Source: FEN-1219 sp963728995 | Lineage (GTDB): Bacteria > Pseudomonadota > Gammaproteobacteria > Steroidobacterales > Rariloculaceae | Assembly: GCA_963728995.1 (NCBI GenBank) | Contig: CAVSMD010000004.1 | Coordinates: forward strand, 890,476 to 954,475 | Length of the DNA stretch: 64,000 bases | Direction: 5' to 3' | Part shown: positions 23,364-31,022 of the stretch, piece after piece | How positions within the stretch are numbered: position 1 is the first letter of the stretch | How the letters are laid out: each line of letters begins with the position of its first letter | The notes under the pieces: model-generated | What the model was told of the DNA's origin: nothing | The model's input: the letters and a program-made list of their open reading frames with translations, nothing else | Database searches by the model: none | Translations under genes and position numbers: made by a program

Positions 23364-23399
23364 CGACCCGTTCCTTACTCTGTCGTCGAAAGGGCGGGG

Positions 23400-23429
23400 A
23401 CTATACCGGGTGAGCCCGGGGGCGGGCAA
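23400..23429 (-). promoter_or_regulatory. Candidate promoter for rpmBG
   Basis: On the minus strand TTGCCC (23429-23424), an 18-bp spacer and TATAGT (23405-23400) lie about 40 bp before the rpmB start. The -10 box is strong and the -35 partial. The site is in the 77-bp gap between radC and rpmB. Confidence 0.5.
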
Positions 23430-23440
23430 GGCGCTGGGTC

Positions 23441-24148
23441 CTAGAGCAGACCGCGCTCGGCCAGCGACACGTGCCCGCCACGACTGACCACGAGATGGTC
23501 CAGCAGACGGATCTCGACCAGCGCCAGCGCCTTGGCCAGCTTGATCGTGATGCTGCGGTCGGCCTCGCTCGGCTCCGACACGCCGGACGGGTGATTGTGG
23601 CCGAGGATCACGGCCGCCGCATTGCACTGCAGGGCGCGCTTCACCACCTCCCGCGGATACACGGTGGCGCCGTCGATCGTGCCGCGAAATAGCTCCTCGA
23701 AGCGGATCAGCCGGTGCCGCGTATCGAGGAACAGGCAGCAGAACACCTCGTGCGGCAGGTCGAGCAGCCGCGCACTGAGAAACCGCGCGGCATCGCGGGG
23801 GGCGGCCAGCGGTGCGCGAGGTCGCTGCGGGGCGGCGAGGTAGCGCCGCCCGAGCTCCAGGGCGGCCGCGAGCCTGGCCGCGCGCGCCGGACCGATGCCC
23901 TTGGCTTGCGCGAGCTCGGCAGCGCTGCGACCGAGCAAATTCGCGAGGCCGCCCTGCTGATCCAGCAGGCGGCGGGCAAGCTCGATGACGTCGAGCGTGC
24001 GCGTGCCGGTGCCGAGCAGCAGGGCGAGCAGCTCGCCGTCGGAGAGGGATTGCGGCCCACCGGTCAAAAGCCGCTCTCGTGGCCGTTCCGATGCCGGCCA
24101 ATCCGTCAGTGGCACGATTCCCTCCCACCCGTGGACCGGGACCGTCAT
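23441..24148 (-). CDS. radC: RadC-family JAB-domain protein
   Basis: A 235-residue protein with an N-terminal helix-hairpin-helix region (KGIGPARAARLAAALELG) and a C-terminal JAMM metalloprotease-like domain with the metal motif GHNHPSG...SEADRSIT. It is called RadC by family; the proposed role in DNA repair is not established. The start at 24148 is preferred over 24175 because the family begins near this point. It is divergent from coaBC and upstream of rpmBG, the order found in many gammaproteobacteria. Confidence 0.92.
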   Translation of the reverse strand: MTVPVHGWEGIVPLTDWPASERPRERLLTGGPQSLSDGELLALLLGTGTRTLDVIELARRLLDQQGGLANLLGRSAAELAQAKGIGPARAARLAAALELGRRYLAAPQRPRAPLAAPRDAARFLSARLLDLPHEVFCCLFLDTRHRLIRFEELFRGTIDGATVYPREVVKRALQCNAAAVILGHNHPSGVSEPSEADRSITIKLAKALALVEIRLLDHLVVSRGGHVSLAERGLL

Positions 24149-24268
24149 CGTTGCCGCGTGCGCGCGGCCGCGCACGCGACATTAGTCGGCAAGGACATAA
24201 GAAAAGGTCGAATCATGAGTGGCGGCCCGCGCGCCGCCGAGAGTAAGCTCGGCTCCGGAGTGGTAGCG

Positions 24269-25522
24269 ATGACGTCCAGCGAACGAGCCAGCCCGCCGCG
24301 TGTCCTGCTCGGAGTAACCGGCGGCATTGCGGCGTACAAGAGCCCCGAGCTCGTTCGTCGGCTCGTCGAGCTCGGCTGCGAAGTGCAGGTCGTCATGACG
24401 CGCAGCGCCCGCGAGTTCGTCGGTCCACTGACGTTCCAGGCCGTGTCGGGCCGGCGCGTGCGCGACGAGCTTTGGGACAGCGCCGCAGAAGCGGCCATGG
24501 GGCACATCGAGCTCGCGCGCTGGGCCGACGTGGTCGTCGTGGCGCCCGCTACCGCGAATTTCCTGGGCACGCTCGCTGCCGGCCTCGGCGCCGACCTGCT
24601 CGCCACGCTGTGTCTCGCGACCACCGCGCCGATCGTGTTGGTCCCCGCAATGAATCAGGCGATGTGGGCGAATCCTGCCGTGCAGGCGAATCGGGCGGTG
24701 CTCGAGGCCCGCGGCCTGCGTTTCCTCGGCCCGGCGTCGGGCGATCAGGCCTGTGGAGAGACCGGCCCGGGACGCATGCTGGAGCCCACGGAGATCGCCG
24801 CCGCGCTGCTCGAGCTGCCAGGGCGCCTGAGGCTCCAGTCGCTCGCGGGGCTCAAGGTGGTGATCACGGCGGGACCGACCCGCGAGCCGATCGATCCCGT
24901 GCGCTACATCACGAATCGCAGCTCGGGGAAGATGGGTTTCGCCGTCGCCGCCGCCGCTCGCGAGGCCGGCGCCCACGTCGTGCTCGTGACGGGTCCCGTA
25001 GCGCTGCCCACGCCGGCCGCGGTGCGGCGCATCGACGTCGAGACCGCGGAGCAGATGTACGAGGGTGTCCACGCGGAGATTGCCGACGCCGACGTCTTCA
25101 TCGGCTGCGCGGCGGTCGCGGATTACCGGCCGCACACGGCCGCCACGCAGAAGATCAAGCGCACCGCCGCCGAGATGGATCTACCGCTCGTGCGCTCGCC
25201 GGACACGCTCGCCAGCGTCGCCGCGTTGGCCAACGCGCCTTTCACGGTTGGCTTCGCCGCCGAGACGAACGACATGGCCGCGCACGCTCGCGACAAGCTC
25301 AAGAACAAGCGCATCGACATGATTGCGGCGAACCAGGTGGGACCCGACTGCGGTTTCGATCGGGAGACGAACGCGCTCACCGTCTATTGGCCCGATGGGG
25401 GAGAGCTTCCGCTGGGGGAGGGCAGTAAGCCGCTGCTGGCCCGGCGGCTCGTGGAGCTGATCGCCGAACGCTATCGCGCGGTGCGCCCCGCCGCGGCCCG
25501 GTCTTCTACGCGCGCCTCCTAG
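24269..25522 (+). CDS. coaBC: Bifunctional phosphopantothenoylcysteine decarboxylase / phosphopantothenate-cysteine ligase
   Basis: A 417-residue enzyme performing the second and third steps of CoA synthesis. The N-terminal flavin-dependent CoaC part (~1-190) shows GVTGGIAAYKSPEL, the catalytic histidine in MGHIEL and the active-site loop ACGETGPGRM. The CoaB part shows GPTREPIDPVRYITNRSSGKMG and the KIKR motif. ATG 24269 with GGAG upstream fits the family N terminus; ATG 24215 is an in-frame alternative. It is followed 17 bp later by dut, as in E. coli. Confidence 0.96.
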   Translation: MTSSERASPPRVLLGVTGGIAAYKSPELVRRLVELGCEVQVVMTRSAREFVGPLTFQAVSGRRVRDELWDSAAEAAMGHIELARWADVVVVAPATANFLGTLAAGLGADLLATLCLATTAPIVLVPAMNQAMWANPAVQANRAVLEARGLRFLGPASGDQACGETGPGRMLEPTEIAAALLELPGRLRLQSLAGLKVVITAGPTREPIDPVRYITNRSSGKMGFAVAAAAREAGAHVVLVTGPVALPTPAAVRRIDVETAEQMYEGVHAEIADADVFIGCAAVADYRPHTAATQKIKRTAAEMDLPLVRSPDTLASVAALANAPFTVGFAAETNDMAAHARDKLKNKRIDMIAANQVGPDCGFDRETNALTVYWPDGGELPLGEGSKPLLARRLVELIAERYRAVRPAAARSSTRAS

Positions 25523-25539
25523 GCGCCAAAGGGCGTGTT

Positions 25540-26007
25540 TTGACGGACTCTCTGCGGCGCATCGAGCTCAAGATCCTGAATCCCCGCATCGGCTCCGAGC
25601 TACCCCTGCCGCGTCGCGCGACCGAGGGCTCGGCGGGGCTCGATTTGCGGGCGTGTCTCGACGAGCCCCTCGATCTTGCGCCCGGAGCCACGAAGCTGAT
25701 TCCGACCGGCATTGCGATCCATCTGGCGGACCCGGGGCTCGCGGCCGTGATCATTCCGCGCTCGGGGCTCGGTCACAAGCACGGCATCGTGCTCGGCAAT
25801 CTCGTCGGGCTGATCGACTCCGATTATCAAGGAGAGCTCTTGATCTCGTGCTGGAACCGCGGGGCGCAGAGCTTTCGAATCGAGCCCGGCGAGCGGATCG
25901 CCCAGCTCGTGGTGGTGCCCGTCGTGCCCGTGGAGTTCGACGTGGTGGCGGAGTTCGCCGCCAGCGATCGTGGCAGCGGCGGCTTCGGCCACACGGGCCG
26001 CGGCTGA
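25540..26007 (+). CDS. dut: Deoxyuridine 5'-triphosphate nucleotidohydrolase
   Basis: A 155-residue trimeric dUTPase that keeps uracil out of DNA and supplies dUMP. All five motifs are visible: SAGLDLRA, PRSGLGHK, GLIDSDYQGE, GERIAQLV and the C-terminal GSGGFGHTG. TTG at 25540 is the likely start. It is coupled to coaBC by a 17-bp gap. Confidence 0.96.
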   Translation: MTDSLRRIELKILNPRIGSELPLPRRATEGSAGLDLRACLDEPLDLAPGATKLIPTGIAIHLADPGLAAVIIPRSGLGHKHGIVLGNLVGLIDSDYQGELLISCWNRGAQSFRIEPGERIAQLVVVPVVPVEFDVVAEFAASDRGSGGFGHTGRG

Positions 26008-26011
26008 GCTA

Positions 26012-26038
26012 GCCGGGATTGGCTCCTGCAATCCCGGC
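26012..26038. terminator. Hairpin between convergent dut and DUF4124 genes
   Basis: A perfect 10-bp stem, gccgggattg and caatcccggc, with a 7-base loop lies 4 bp after the dut stop. There is no T-run, so it may be a rho-assisted or weak terminator. Confidence 0.6.
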
Positions 26039-26049
26039 ATCCCTGGCGG

Positions 26050-26715
26050 TCAGCCGCCCTTGAGCTGGCGGAAGCGCGCGATATCGCCGTCGAAAGACTC
26101 GCGCAGCGACCGCTGATCGGAACGCGTCTTCGAGAGCATGCGCTCGTAGTTGTTGATCGACGCCGTGGTGCGCGAGATGTCCACCGCCAGGTTCTCGGGT
26201 ATCTGCGGCGCGTTCGGCTCTGCGCTGTAGGGCTTGAAGGCCGTCGCCTCCTCTTGCAGCGACACGAGCCGCTTGCGCAGATTGCCCAAATACAGCTCGG
26301 TGACCTTGATCTGGGACTCGAGCAGCTCGAGGCGCCGGTCGCGCAGCTCCTGGATGTCTTTCACCGTGATGTAGGTCTGCAGCAGCATGTTGTCGTGCTT
26401 GGCGATCTCCGCCCGCGCTGCGGCCTTCGCGTCCTCGTCGGCCTTGCGCTTGTCCATCTCGGCGCGTTCTTCCGGCGTGATCTCGCCTTCCTCGAAACCG
26501 ACGCGCACGCCCTGGCTGTTGAGCAGGTTGCGGTCGCGGTTCGCGAACTCCGGCGGGATGCTGTCGTCGTAGTGGACGACGCCCTTATCGTCGACCCAGC
26601 TGTACACGCGTTTCGAGCCGGTCGACTGCGCGGGCCGCCGCTGCTGCGCATCACTTGCCGTCGACGCTGAAAGCGCCGCTAGCACGAGTACAGCTATGCC
26701 GATCCGCGTGATCAA
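26050..26715 (-). CDS. DUF4124 domain-containing exported protein
   Basis: A 221-residue protein with a signal peptide (~1-22, ending SDAQ) and a DUF4124-type motif, VYSWVDDKGVVHYDDSIPP, at ~37-55. The remaining ~130 residues are charged and helical, with heptad-like patterns suggesting a coiled coil. Location is periplasmic. Function unknown. It is convergent with dut and has 109 bp between its start and the pyrE stop, so it is probably a separate transcript. Confidence 0.8.
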   Translation of the reverse strand: MITRIGIAVLVLAALSASTASDAQQRRPAQSTGSKRVYSWVDDKGVVHYDDSIPPEFANRDRNLLNSQGVRVGFEEGEITPEERAEMDKRKADEDAKAAARAEIAKHDNMLLQTYITVKDIQELRDRRLELLESQIKVTELYLGNLRKRLVSLQEEATAFKPYSAEPNAPQIPENLAVDISRTTASINNYERMLSKTRSDQRSLRESFDGDIARFRQLKGG

Positions 26716-26824
26716 TTATGTAAACCCGCCGACGCCGTCAGAGTTCTACATATACCAAAAGTCGGGCGTTTAAAAGGTGCCGAAAAGCGATTTCTGCAAA
26801 CCAGCTCTCACTCGCGCAGAGGCG

Positions 26825-27502
26825 TCAGGACTCGAGCGGCACGCCGTAACGGTTCCGGTAGGCCCGCACCGCGGGCAGATGCTCCGCATAATCCTTGTCC
26901 TCCTCGAGATGATCGATGAGGTCGGTCAGCGTGACGATACTCCGGATCGGCACGCCGAGCTCGTTCTGCAGCTGCTGGACGGCCGAGATCCGGGATTTCG
27001 GCGCAACTTCTTCCCGATCGAGGGCCACGAGGACGCCCGCCGGTGTGGCGCCCGCGCCACGCACGATGTCGAGCACCTCGCGCACGGCTGTCCCCGCCGT
27101 GATCACGTCATCGAGGATCAGCACTCGCCCCGCGAGCGGCGCACCGATCAGCGATCCGCCTTCGCCGTGATCCTTGGCTTCCTTGCGATTGAACGCAAAC
27201 GGAAAGTCCTCGTCGTAGTGATCGGCGAGGGCCGCCGCGGACAGGACGACGAGCGGAATGCCCTTGTAGGCGGGTCCGAATAGCATGTCGAAGTCCAGAT
27301 CCAGCGCTGCGATCGCCGAGGCGTAGCAGCGGCCGAGCTTGGCCACCGCGTAGCCGCTGTTGAAGAGTCCCGCGTTGAAAAAATACGGGCTCACGCGCCC
27401 GGACTTCAACGTGAACTGACCGAAGCGCAGCACCCCGAGCTCGAGCGCGAGCTCCAAGAACTGCGTCTTGTAGGCCTTCAGAGGGATCGGTGTCCGGCGC
27501 AT
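26825..27502 (-). CDS. pyrE: Orotate phosphoribosyltransferase
   Basis: A 225-residue enzyme converting orotate and PRPP to OMP in pyrimidine synthesis. The PRPP-binding motif VLILDDVITAGTAVRE (~125-140) and the N-terminal FTLKSGRVSPYFFNAG are diagnostic. It is divergent from the ExoA-type nuclease gene with about 40 bp between starts, so the promoters must overlap or lie within coding sequence. Confidence 0.97.
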   Translation of the reverse strand: MRRTPIPLKAYKTQFLELALELGVLRFGQFTLKSGRVSPYFFNAGLFNSGYAVAKLGRCYASAIAALDLDFDMLFGPAYKGIPLVVLSAAALADHYDEDFPFAFNRKEAKDHGEGGSLIGAPLAGRVLILDDVITAGTAVREVLDIVRGAGATPAGVLVALDREEVAPKSRISAVQQLQNELGVPIRSIVTLTDLIDHLEEDKDYAEHLPAVRAYRNRYGVPLES

Positions 27503-27543
27503 TTGGCTATCATATCGGTTCCATTTCCCACCGGCCGGTTTTA

Positions 27544-28317
27544 TTGCGAATCGTCAGCTTCAATGCGAACGGTCTGCGCAGCGCGGTGCGCAAAGGTTTC
27601 TTGCGGTGGTTCGCGCGTCAGCGCGCCGACGTTCTGTGCGTGCAAGAGCTCAAGGCTTCCGAAGAGCAATTGGCCGAGCGGGCGTTTCACGCTCGCGGCT
27701 TTCATCGCGTGTTGCATTCGGCGCAGAGGCCGGGCTACAGCGGCGTTGCGATCTACGCGCGCACCGAGCCGCGGGAGGTCTCGCGCACGATCGGCGTCGC
27801 CGAGTTCGACGCCGAAGGCCGCTATGTCGAAGCACGCTTCGATCAAGTCGCGGTGGTCAGCGCGTATTTTCCGTCCGGCTCATCGAGCCCTGCACGCCAG
27901 GAGGCCAAGTTCCGATTTCTCGAGGCCTTCGATCGCCGACTCCTGGCCATCGAGCGCAGCGGTCTGCCGTTCGTCTTCTGCGGCGACTTCAACATGGCGC
28001 ATCGCGCCATCGATTTGAAGAACTGGCGAGCCAATCGGGACTACCCGGGCTTCACGCCAGCCGAGCGCGCTTGGCTCGACACGCTGTTCGACGGTCGCGG
28101 CTACGTCGATGCATTCCGGGCCGTGAACCAGGAGCCACATCAGTACACGTGGTGGTCGAATCGCGGCCGGGCATTCGAGAACAATACGGGTTGGCGCATC
28201 GACTACCAGGTGACGAGCCCGGCGCTCAAGCGGGCCGTGCAGCGCGCCGCGATCTACAAGCGGCTGCGGTTTTCGGACCATGCGCCTCTGACGATCGACT
28301 ACGACTGGGCGCTCTGA
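27544..28317 (+). CDS. Exodeoxyribonuclease III / AP endonuclease (ExoA-type)
   Basis: A 257-residue nuclease of the Xth/ExoA family that cleaves DNA at abasic sites. It shows the N-terminal VSFNANGLRSA, catalytic glutamate in VQELK, GDFNMAHRAIDL, RIDYQV and the terminal SDHAPL. TTG 27544 is chosen as start because it puts the conserved RIVSFNANG at residue 2; an ATG at 27490 would add unconserved residues overlapping pyrE. The neighbourhood opposite pyrE is common in gammaproteobacteria. Confidence 0.92.
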   Translation: MRIVSFNANGLRSAVRKGFLRWFARQRADVLCVQELKASEEQLAERAFHARGFHRVLHSAQRPGYSGVAIYARTEPREVSRTIGVAEFDAEGRYVEARFDQVAVVSAYFPSGSSSPARQEAKFRFLEAFDRRLLAIERSGLPFVFCGDFNMAHRAIDLKNWRANRDYPGFTPAERAWLDTLFDGRGYVDAFRAVNQEPHQYTWWSNRGRAFENNTGWRIDYQVTSPALKRAVQRAAIYKRLRFSDHAPLTIDYDWAL

Positions 28318-28408
28318 TCCTCACGCTCGTGACGCGGCCGACTATTCGCGACGCCGATCGTTCGGCATTATCCGCGTCTCGTCCCGCCGGTTTCGGAGCC
28401 AGGGCATT

Positions 28409-29713
28409 TTGAGCGCAGCGCATCCCTCGACGCAGGCCACCGGTTGGCGTAGCTACGTTCCGCTCGGGATCCGCCAGTACATCGAATCCGCGCCGCTCGC
28501 GGCGATGTTCCTCGGCATCTCCTCGGGCGCGCCCTACGCGTTGATCGCCGCCGCGTTGACCACGCGGCTCGCCCAGAACGGCATCGACAAGCCCGCGGTC
28601 ACGGCGTTCTCGCTCGCATTCCTGGCCTACAACCTGAAGTGGGTATGGGCGTGGCTCGTCGATGGCGTGCGGCTGCCGATCATCGGTCGGCTCGGGCAGC
28701 GCGTCTCGTGGTTGCTGCTCGCGGGCGCGCTCGCGATGGCGGCGATCGTGAATCTCGCAGTGGTGGATCCGAGCACGAGCCTGGTCGCGACCGCCGTCGC
28801 TGCGATTCTCGTTGCGGTGACGGGCGCGACGTTCGACATCGTGATCGACGCTTATCGAATCGAATCGCTGACACCGGAGCAGCTCGGAGTCGGCTCGGGC
28901 ATGTCGCAGTACGGGTGGCGCATCGGCTCCGTGGCCGCCGGCGGACTCGCGCTCGTGCTCGCGGCTCGCTTCGGCTGGACAGTCGCATACGCAGCCTGCG
29001 CCGTGTTCGCCCTGCCGGCGATGGTCGTGGGCCTCGTGCTCGGCGAGCCGGCGCGGCGCATCGAGTCCGCGGTGCGCGTGCGCCGCAGCGCGGTCGAGTC
29101 CGTCGTGGGGCCATTGCTCGAGTTCCTGCGTCGCAAAGGCGCGTTGCTCGTGCTCGCGTTCGTGTTGTTCCACAAGGTGGGCGATACGCTCGCCAATCTC
29201 ACGTTCCGGTTGTTGTTCCAGGATCTTCGCTACACGAACGACGAGATTGCGCTGTACGACGTCGGCTTCGGTTTCTGGGCGTATCTGGCCGGCATCTTCA
29301 TCGGCGGGGCGTTGTACGCCCGCCTCGAGATGAAGCGGACGGTGATGATCAGCCTGTGGCTCATGGCCGTCTCGAATCTGAGCTTTGCCGGGCTCGCGAT
29401 CGCCGGTAAGTCCAACTGGGCGATGGCCGGCGCGATCGGTTTCGAGAACATTGCGAGTGGCATCGGCGGCGTGGCCGTCGTGGCGTATTTCTCCGCACTT
29501 TGCGACCTGCGCTACACCGCCGCCCAGTTCGCGCTGCTGTCCGCGGCCGCGAGCGTCGTCGGCCGCGTCCTGACCGGCGCTACGGCAGGCGCGCTGATCC
29601 AGACGCTAGGCTATCCCGCGTTCTACGTCCTGACGACCGTGGTCGCGTTGCCCGGCATCGTGCTGTTTTGGCTGCTGATGCGCGCCGATTGCGCCGAGTC
29701 GCACACGCGGTAG
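28409..29713 (+). CDS. AmpG-like major facilitator transporter
   Basis: A 434-residue membrane protein with about 12 hydrophobic segments. SSGAPYALIAAALTTRLA near the N terminus and the DAYRIESLTPEQLG segment are typical of the AmpG family, which imports anhydromuropeptides for cell-wall recycling. TTG at 28409 is the probable start. Its last 91 bp overlap the 3' end of the convergent trmB. The specific substrate cannot be confirmed from sequence. Confidence 0.85.
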   Translation: MSAAHPSTQATGWRSYVPLGIRQYIESAPLAAMFLGISSGAPYALIAAALTTRLAQNGIDKPAVTAFSLAFLAYNLKWVWAWLVDGVRLPIIGRLGQRVSWLLLAGALAMAAIVNLAVVDPSTSLVATAVAAILVAVTGATFDIVIDAYRIESLTPEQLGVGSGMSQYGWRIGSVAAGGLALVLAARFGWTVAYAACAVFALPAMVVGLVLGEPARRIESAVRVRRSAVESVVGPLLEFLRRKGALLVLAFVLFHKVGDTLANLTFRLLFQDLRYTNDEIALYDVGFGFWAYLAGIFIGGALYARLEMKRTVMISLWLMAVSNLSFAGLAIAGKSNWAMAGAIGFENIASGIGGVAVVAYFSALCDLRYTAAQFALLSAAASVVGRVLTGATAGALIQTLGYPAFYVLTTVVALPGIVLFWLLMRADCAESHTR

Positions 29714-30396
29714 AAGAGATCCACGACGTCATGGCCGAGCTTGCGCCCCCGCCGCTCGAATTTCGTGGGTGGCCGAAACGCGAGCGGCTCCCGTGCGAGC
29801 GCGCCGGCTTCGACGGGCTCGAATTGCGGTGCCGCGGCCAAGATCTCGGCCGTGTGTCGCACGTAGTCGGCCCAGTCGGTGGCGACATGCAGCAACCCGC
29901 CGGTCGCGAGTATCCGCGAGAGCTCCGTGACGAACTGCGGTTGCACCAGCCGGCGCTTGTGATGGCGCTTCTTCGGCCACGGATCGGGAAAGAACAGATT
30001 CACGGCTGCAAAGCTCCGATCCGGCAAGACCTCCGGCACGACGTCGGCCGCGTCGCGCGCGATCACACGGACGTTCGTGCAGCCCGCGCGTTCGAGCAGC
30101 AGCAACAGATGGCCGATGCCGGGCTCGTGCACTTCGACACCGAGATAGTCGATGTGGGGATGGTTCGCCGCCGCGGTCACGAGCGCTTCGCCATCGCCAA
30201 AGCCGATGTCGAGCACGCGCGCCGCGTCGCGGCCGAACAGCATCACGAGGTCGAGTCGACCGCTCGTCGGGTCGATGCCGAACCGCGGCCAAAGATCGGT
30301 CAGCGCGCGCCGCTGCGCGCTCGTGGCCCGTCCGGGTCGGCGGACGAAGCTGCGCACCTTGCGGGGATGAGCGACGGTGACGCCAGGCTTATCCAT
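29623..30396 (-). CDS. trmB: tRNA (guanine-N7-)-methyltransferase
   Basis: A 257-residue SAM enzyme making m7G46 in tRNA. It shows the SAM motif LDIGFGDGEALV (~62-73), the family hallmark FFPDPWPKKRHHKRRL and ATDWADY. The conserved core ends near residue 225 (LGHDVVDLFYRV). The remaining ~30 residues are unusual and read through the convergent transporter gene end, giving a 91-bp antisense overlap. Confidence 0.94.
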   Translation of the reverse strand: MDKPGVTVAHPRKVRSFVRRPGRATSAQRRALTDLWPRFGIDPTSGRLDLVMLFGRDAARVLDIGFGDGEALVTAAANHPHIDYLGVEVHEPGIGHLLLLLERAGCTNVRVIARDAADVVPEVLPDRSFAAVNLFFPDPWPKKRHHKRRLVQPQFVTELSRILATGGLLHVATDWADYVRHTAEILAAAPQFEPVEAGALAREPLAFRPPTKFERRGRKLGHDVVDLFYRVCDSAQSARISSQNSTMPGNATTVVRT

Positions 30397-30492
30397 GTCT
30401 TCCTTTACTCATCGACGGCGCCTTCCCGGAATTCCTGACACGTCGCGGCGTCTACTGAAGTATGTATCTCCCGACAACGAAGGTGAATCGCC

Positions 30493-30882
30493 ATGAGCAA
30501 TTCTTCCGTGACTCGGCACGGCCTCTCCATTGGGCTCGAGCGGATCGGCAAGGAGCTGTACCTCTCCATGAAGGGGGTCGGCAAACTCACCCACGCCGAT
30601 TACGAGGTGATCACGCCGATGATCGATTCGGCGCTCGAGGGCATTCGTAAGCCGCAAATCAGGGCATTCCTCGACATGTCCGAGCTCGACGGCTGGGAGG
30701 CGCGCGCGGCCTGGGACGACTTCAAGCTCGGCATGAAGCACGGGCGCCAGTTCACGAAGATCGCGATTCTGGGGAACAAGCGCTGGCACGAGCTCAGCGC
30801 GAAGGTCGGCGCGTGGTTCGTGTCGGGCGACGTGCGCTACTTCGAGGACGCCGACGCGGCGCTCACCTGGCTCGACGAGTAG
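30493..30882 (+). CDS. STAS/SpoIIAA-like domain protein
   Basis: A 129-residue soluble protein of the SpoIIAA-like (DUF3478) group. It shows an N-terminal strand pair, GVGKLTHADYEVITPMID, then IRAFLDMSELDGWEARAAWDDFKLG and a C-terminal FEDADAALTWL. Such proteins have a STAS-like fold with unknown ligands. A good ribosome site (AAGGTG) lies 9 bases before the ATG. It is a monocistronic gene closed by the terminator at 30971. Confidence 0.8.
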   Translation: MSNSSVTRHGLSIGLERIGKELYLSMKGVGKLTHADYEVITPMIDSALEGIRKPQIRAFLDMSELDGWEARAAWDDFKLGMKHGRQFTKIAILGNKRWHELSAKVGAWFVSGDVRYFEDADAALTWLDE

Positions 30883-30970
30883 CGGCCGCCCAGCCGGCGA
30901 GCGCTAGGGGGGTCCGCACGGGCGGTTGGCGGGCGAGTGGGGTGCGTGGCGTGCGCGGCCCGGACAGAAA

Positions 30971-30997
30971 AAAGGCCGGGCTCGACGCCCGGCCTTT
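30971..30997. terminator. Rho-independent terminator, bidirectional
   Basis: The stem aaaggccgggc/gcccggccttt with a short loop and A/T flanks lies between the STAS-like gene and the convergent TonB receptor gene, serving both. Confidence 0.88.
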
Positions 30998-31022
30998 CCG
31001 CGCTTACGCGCGCTTTAGCGTT

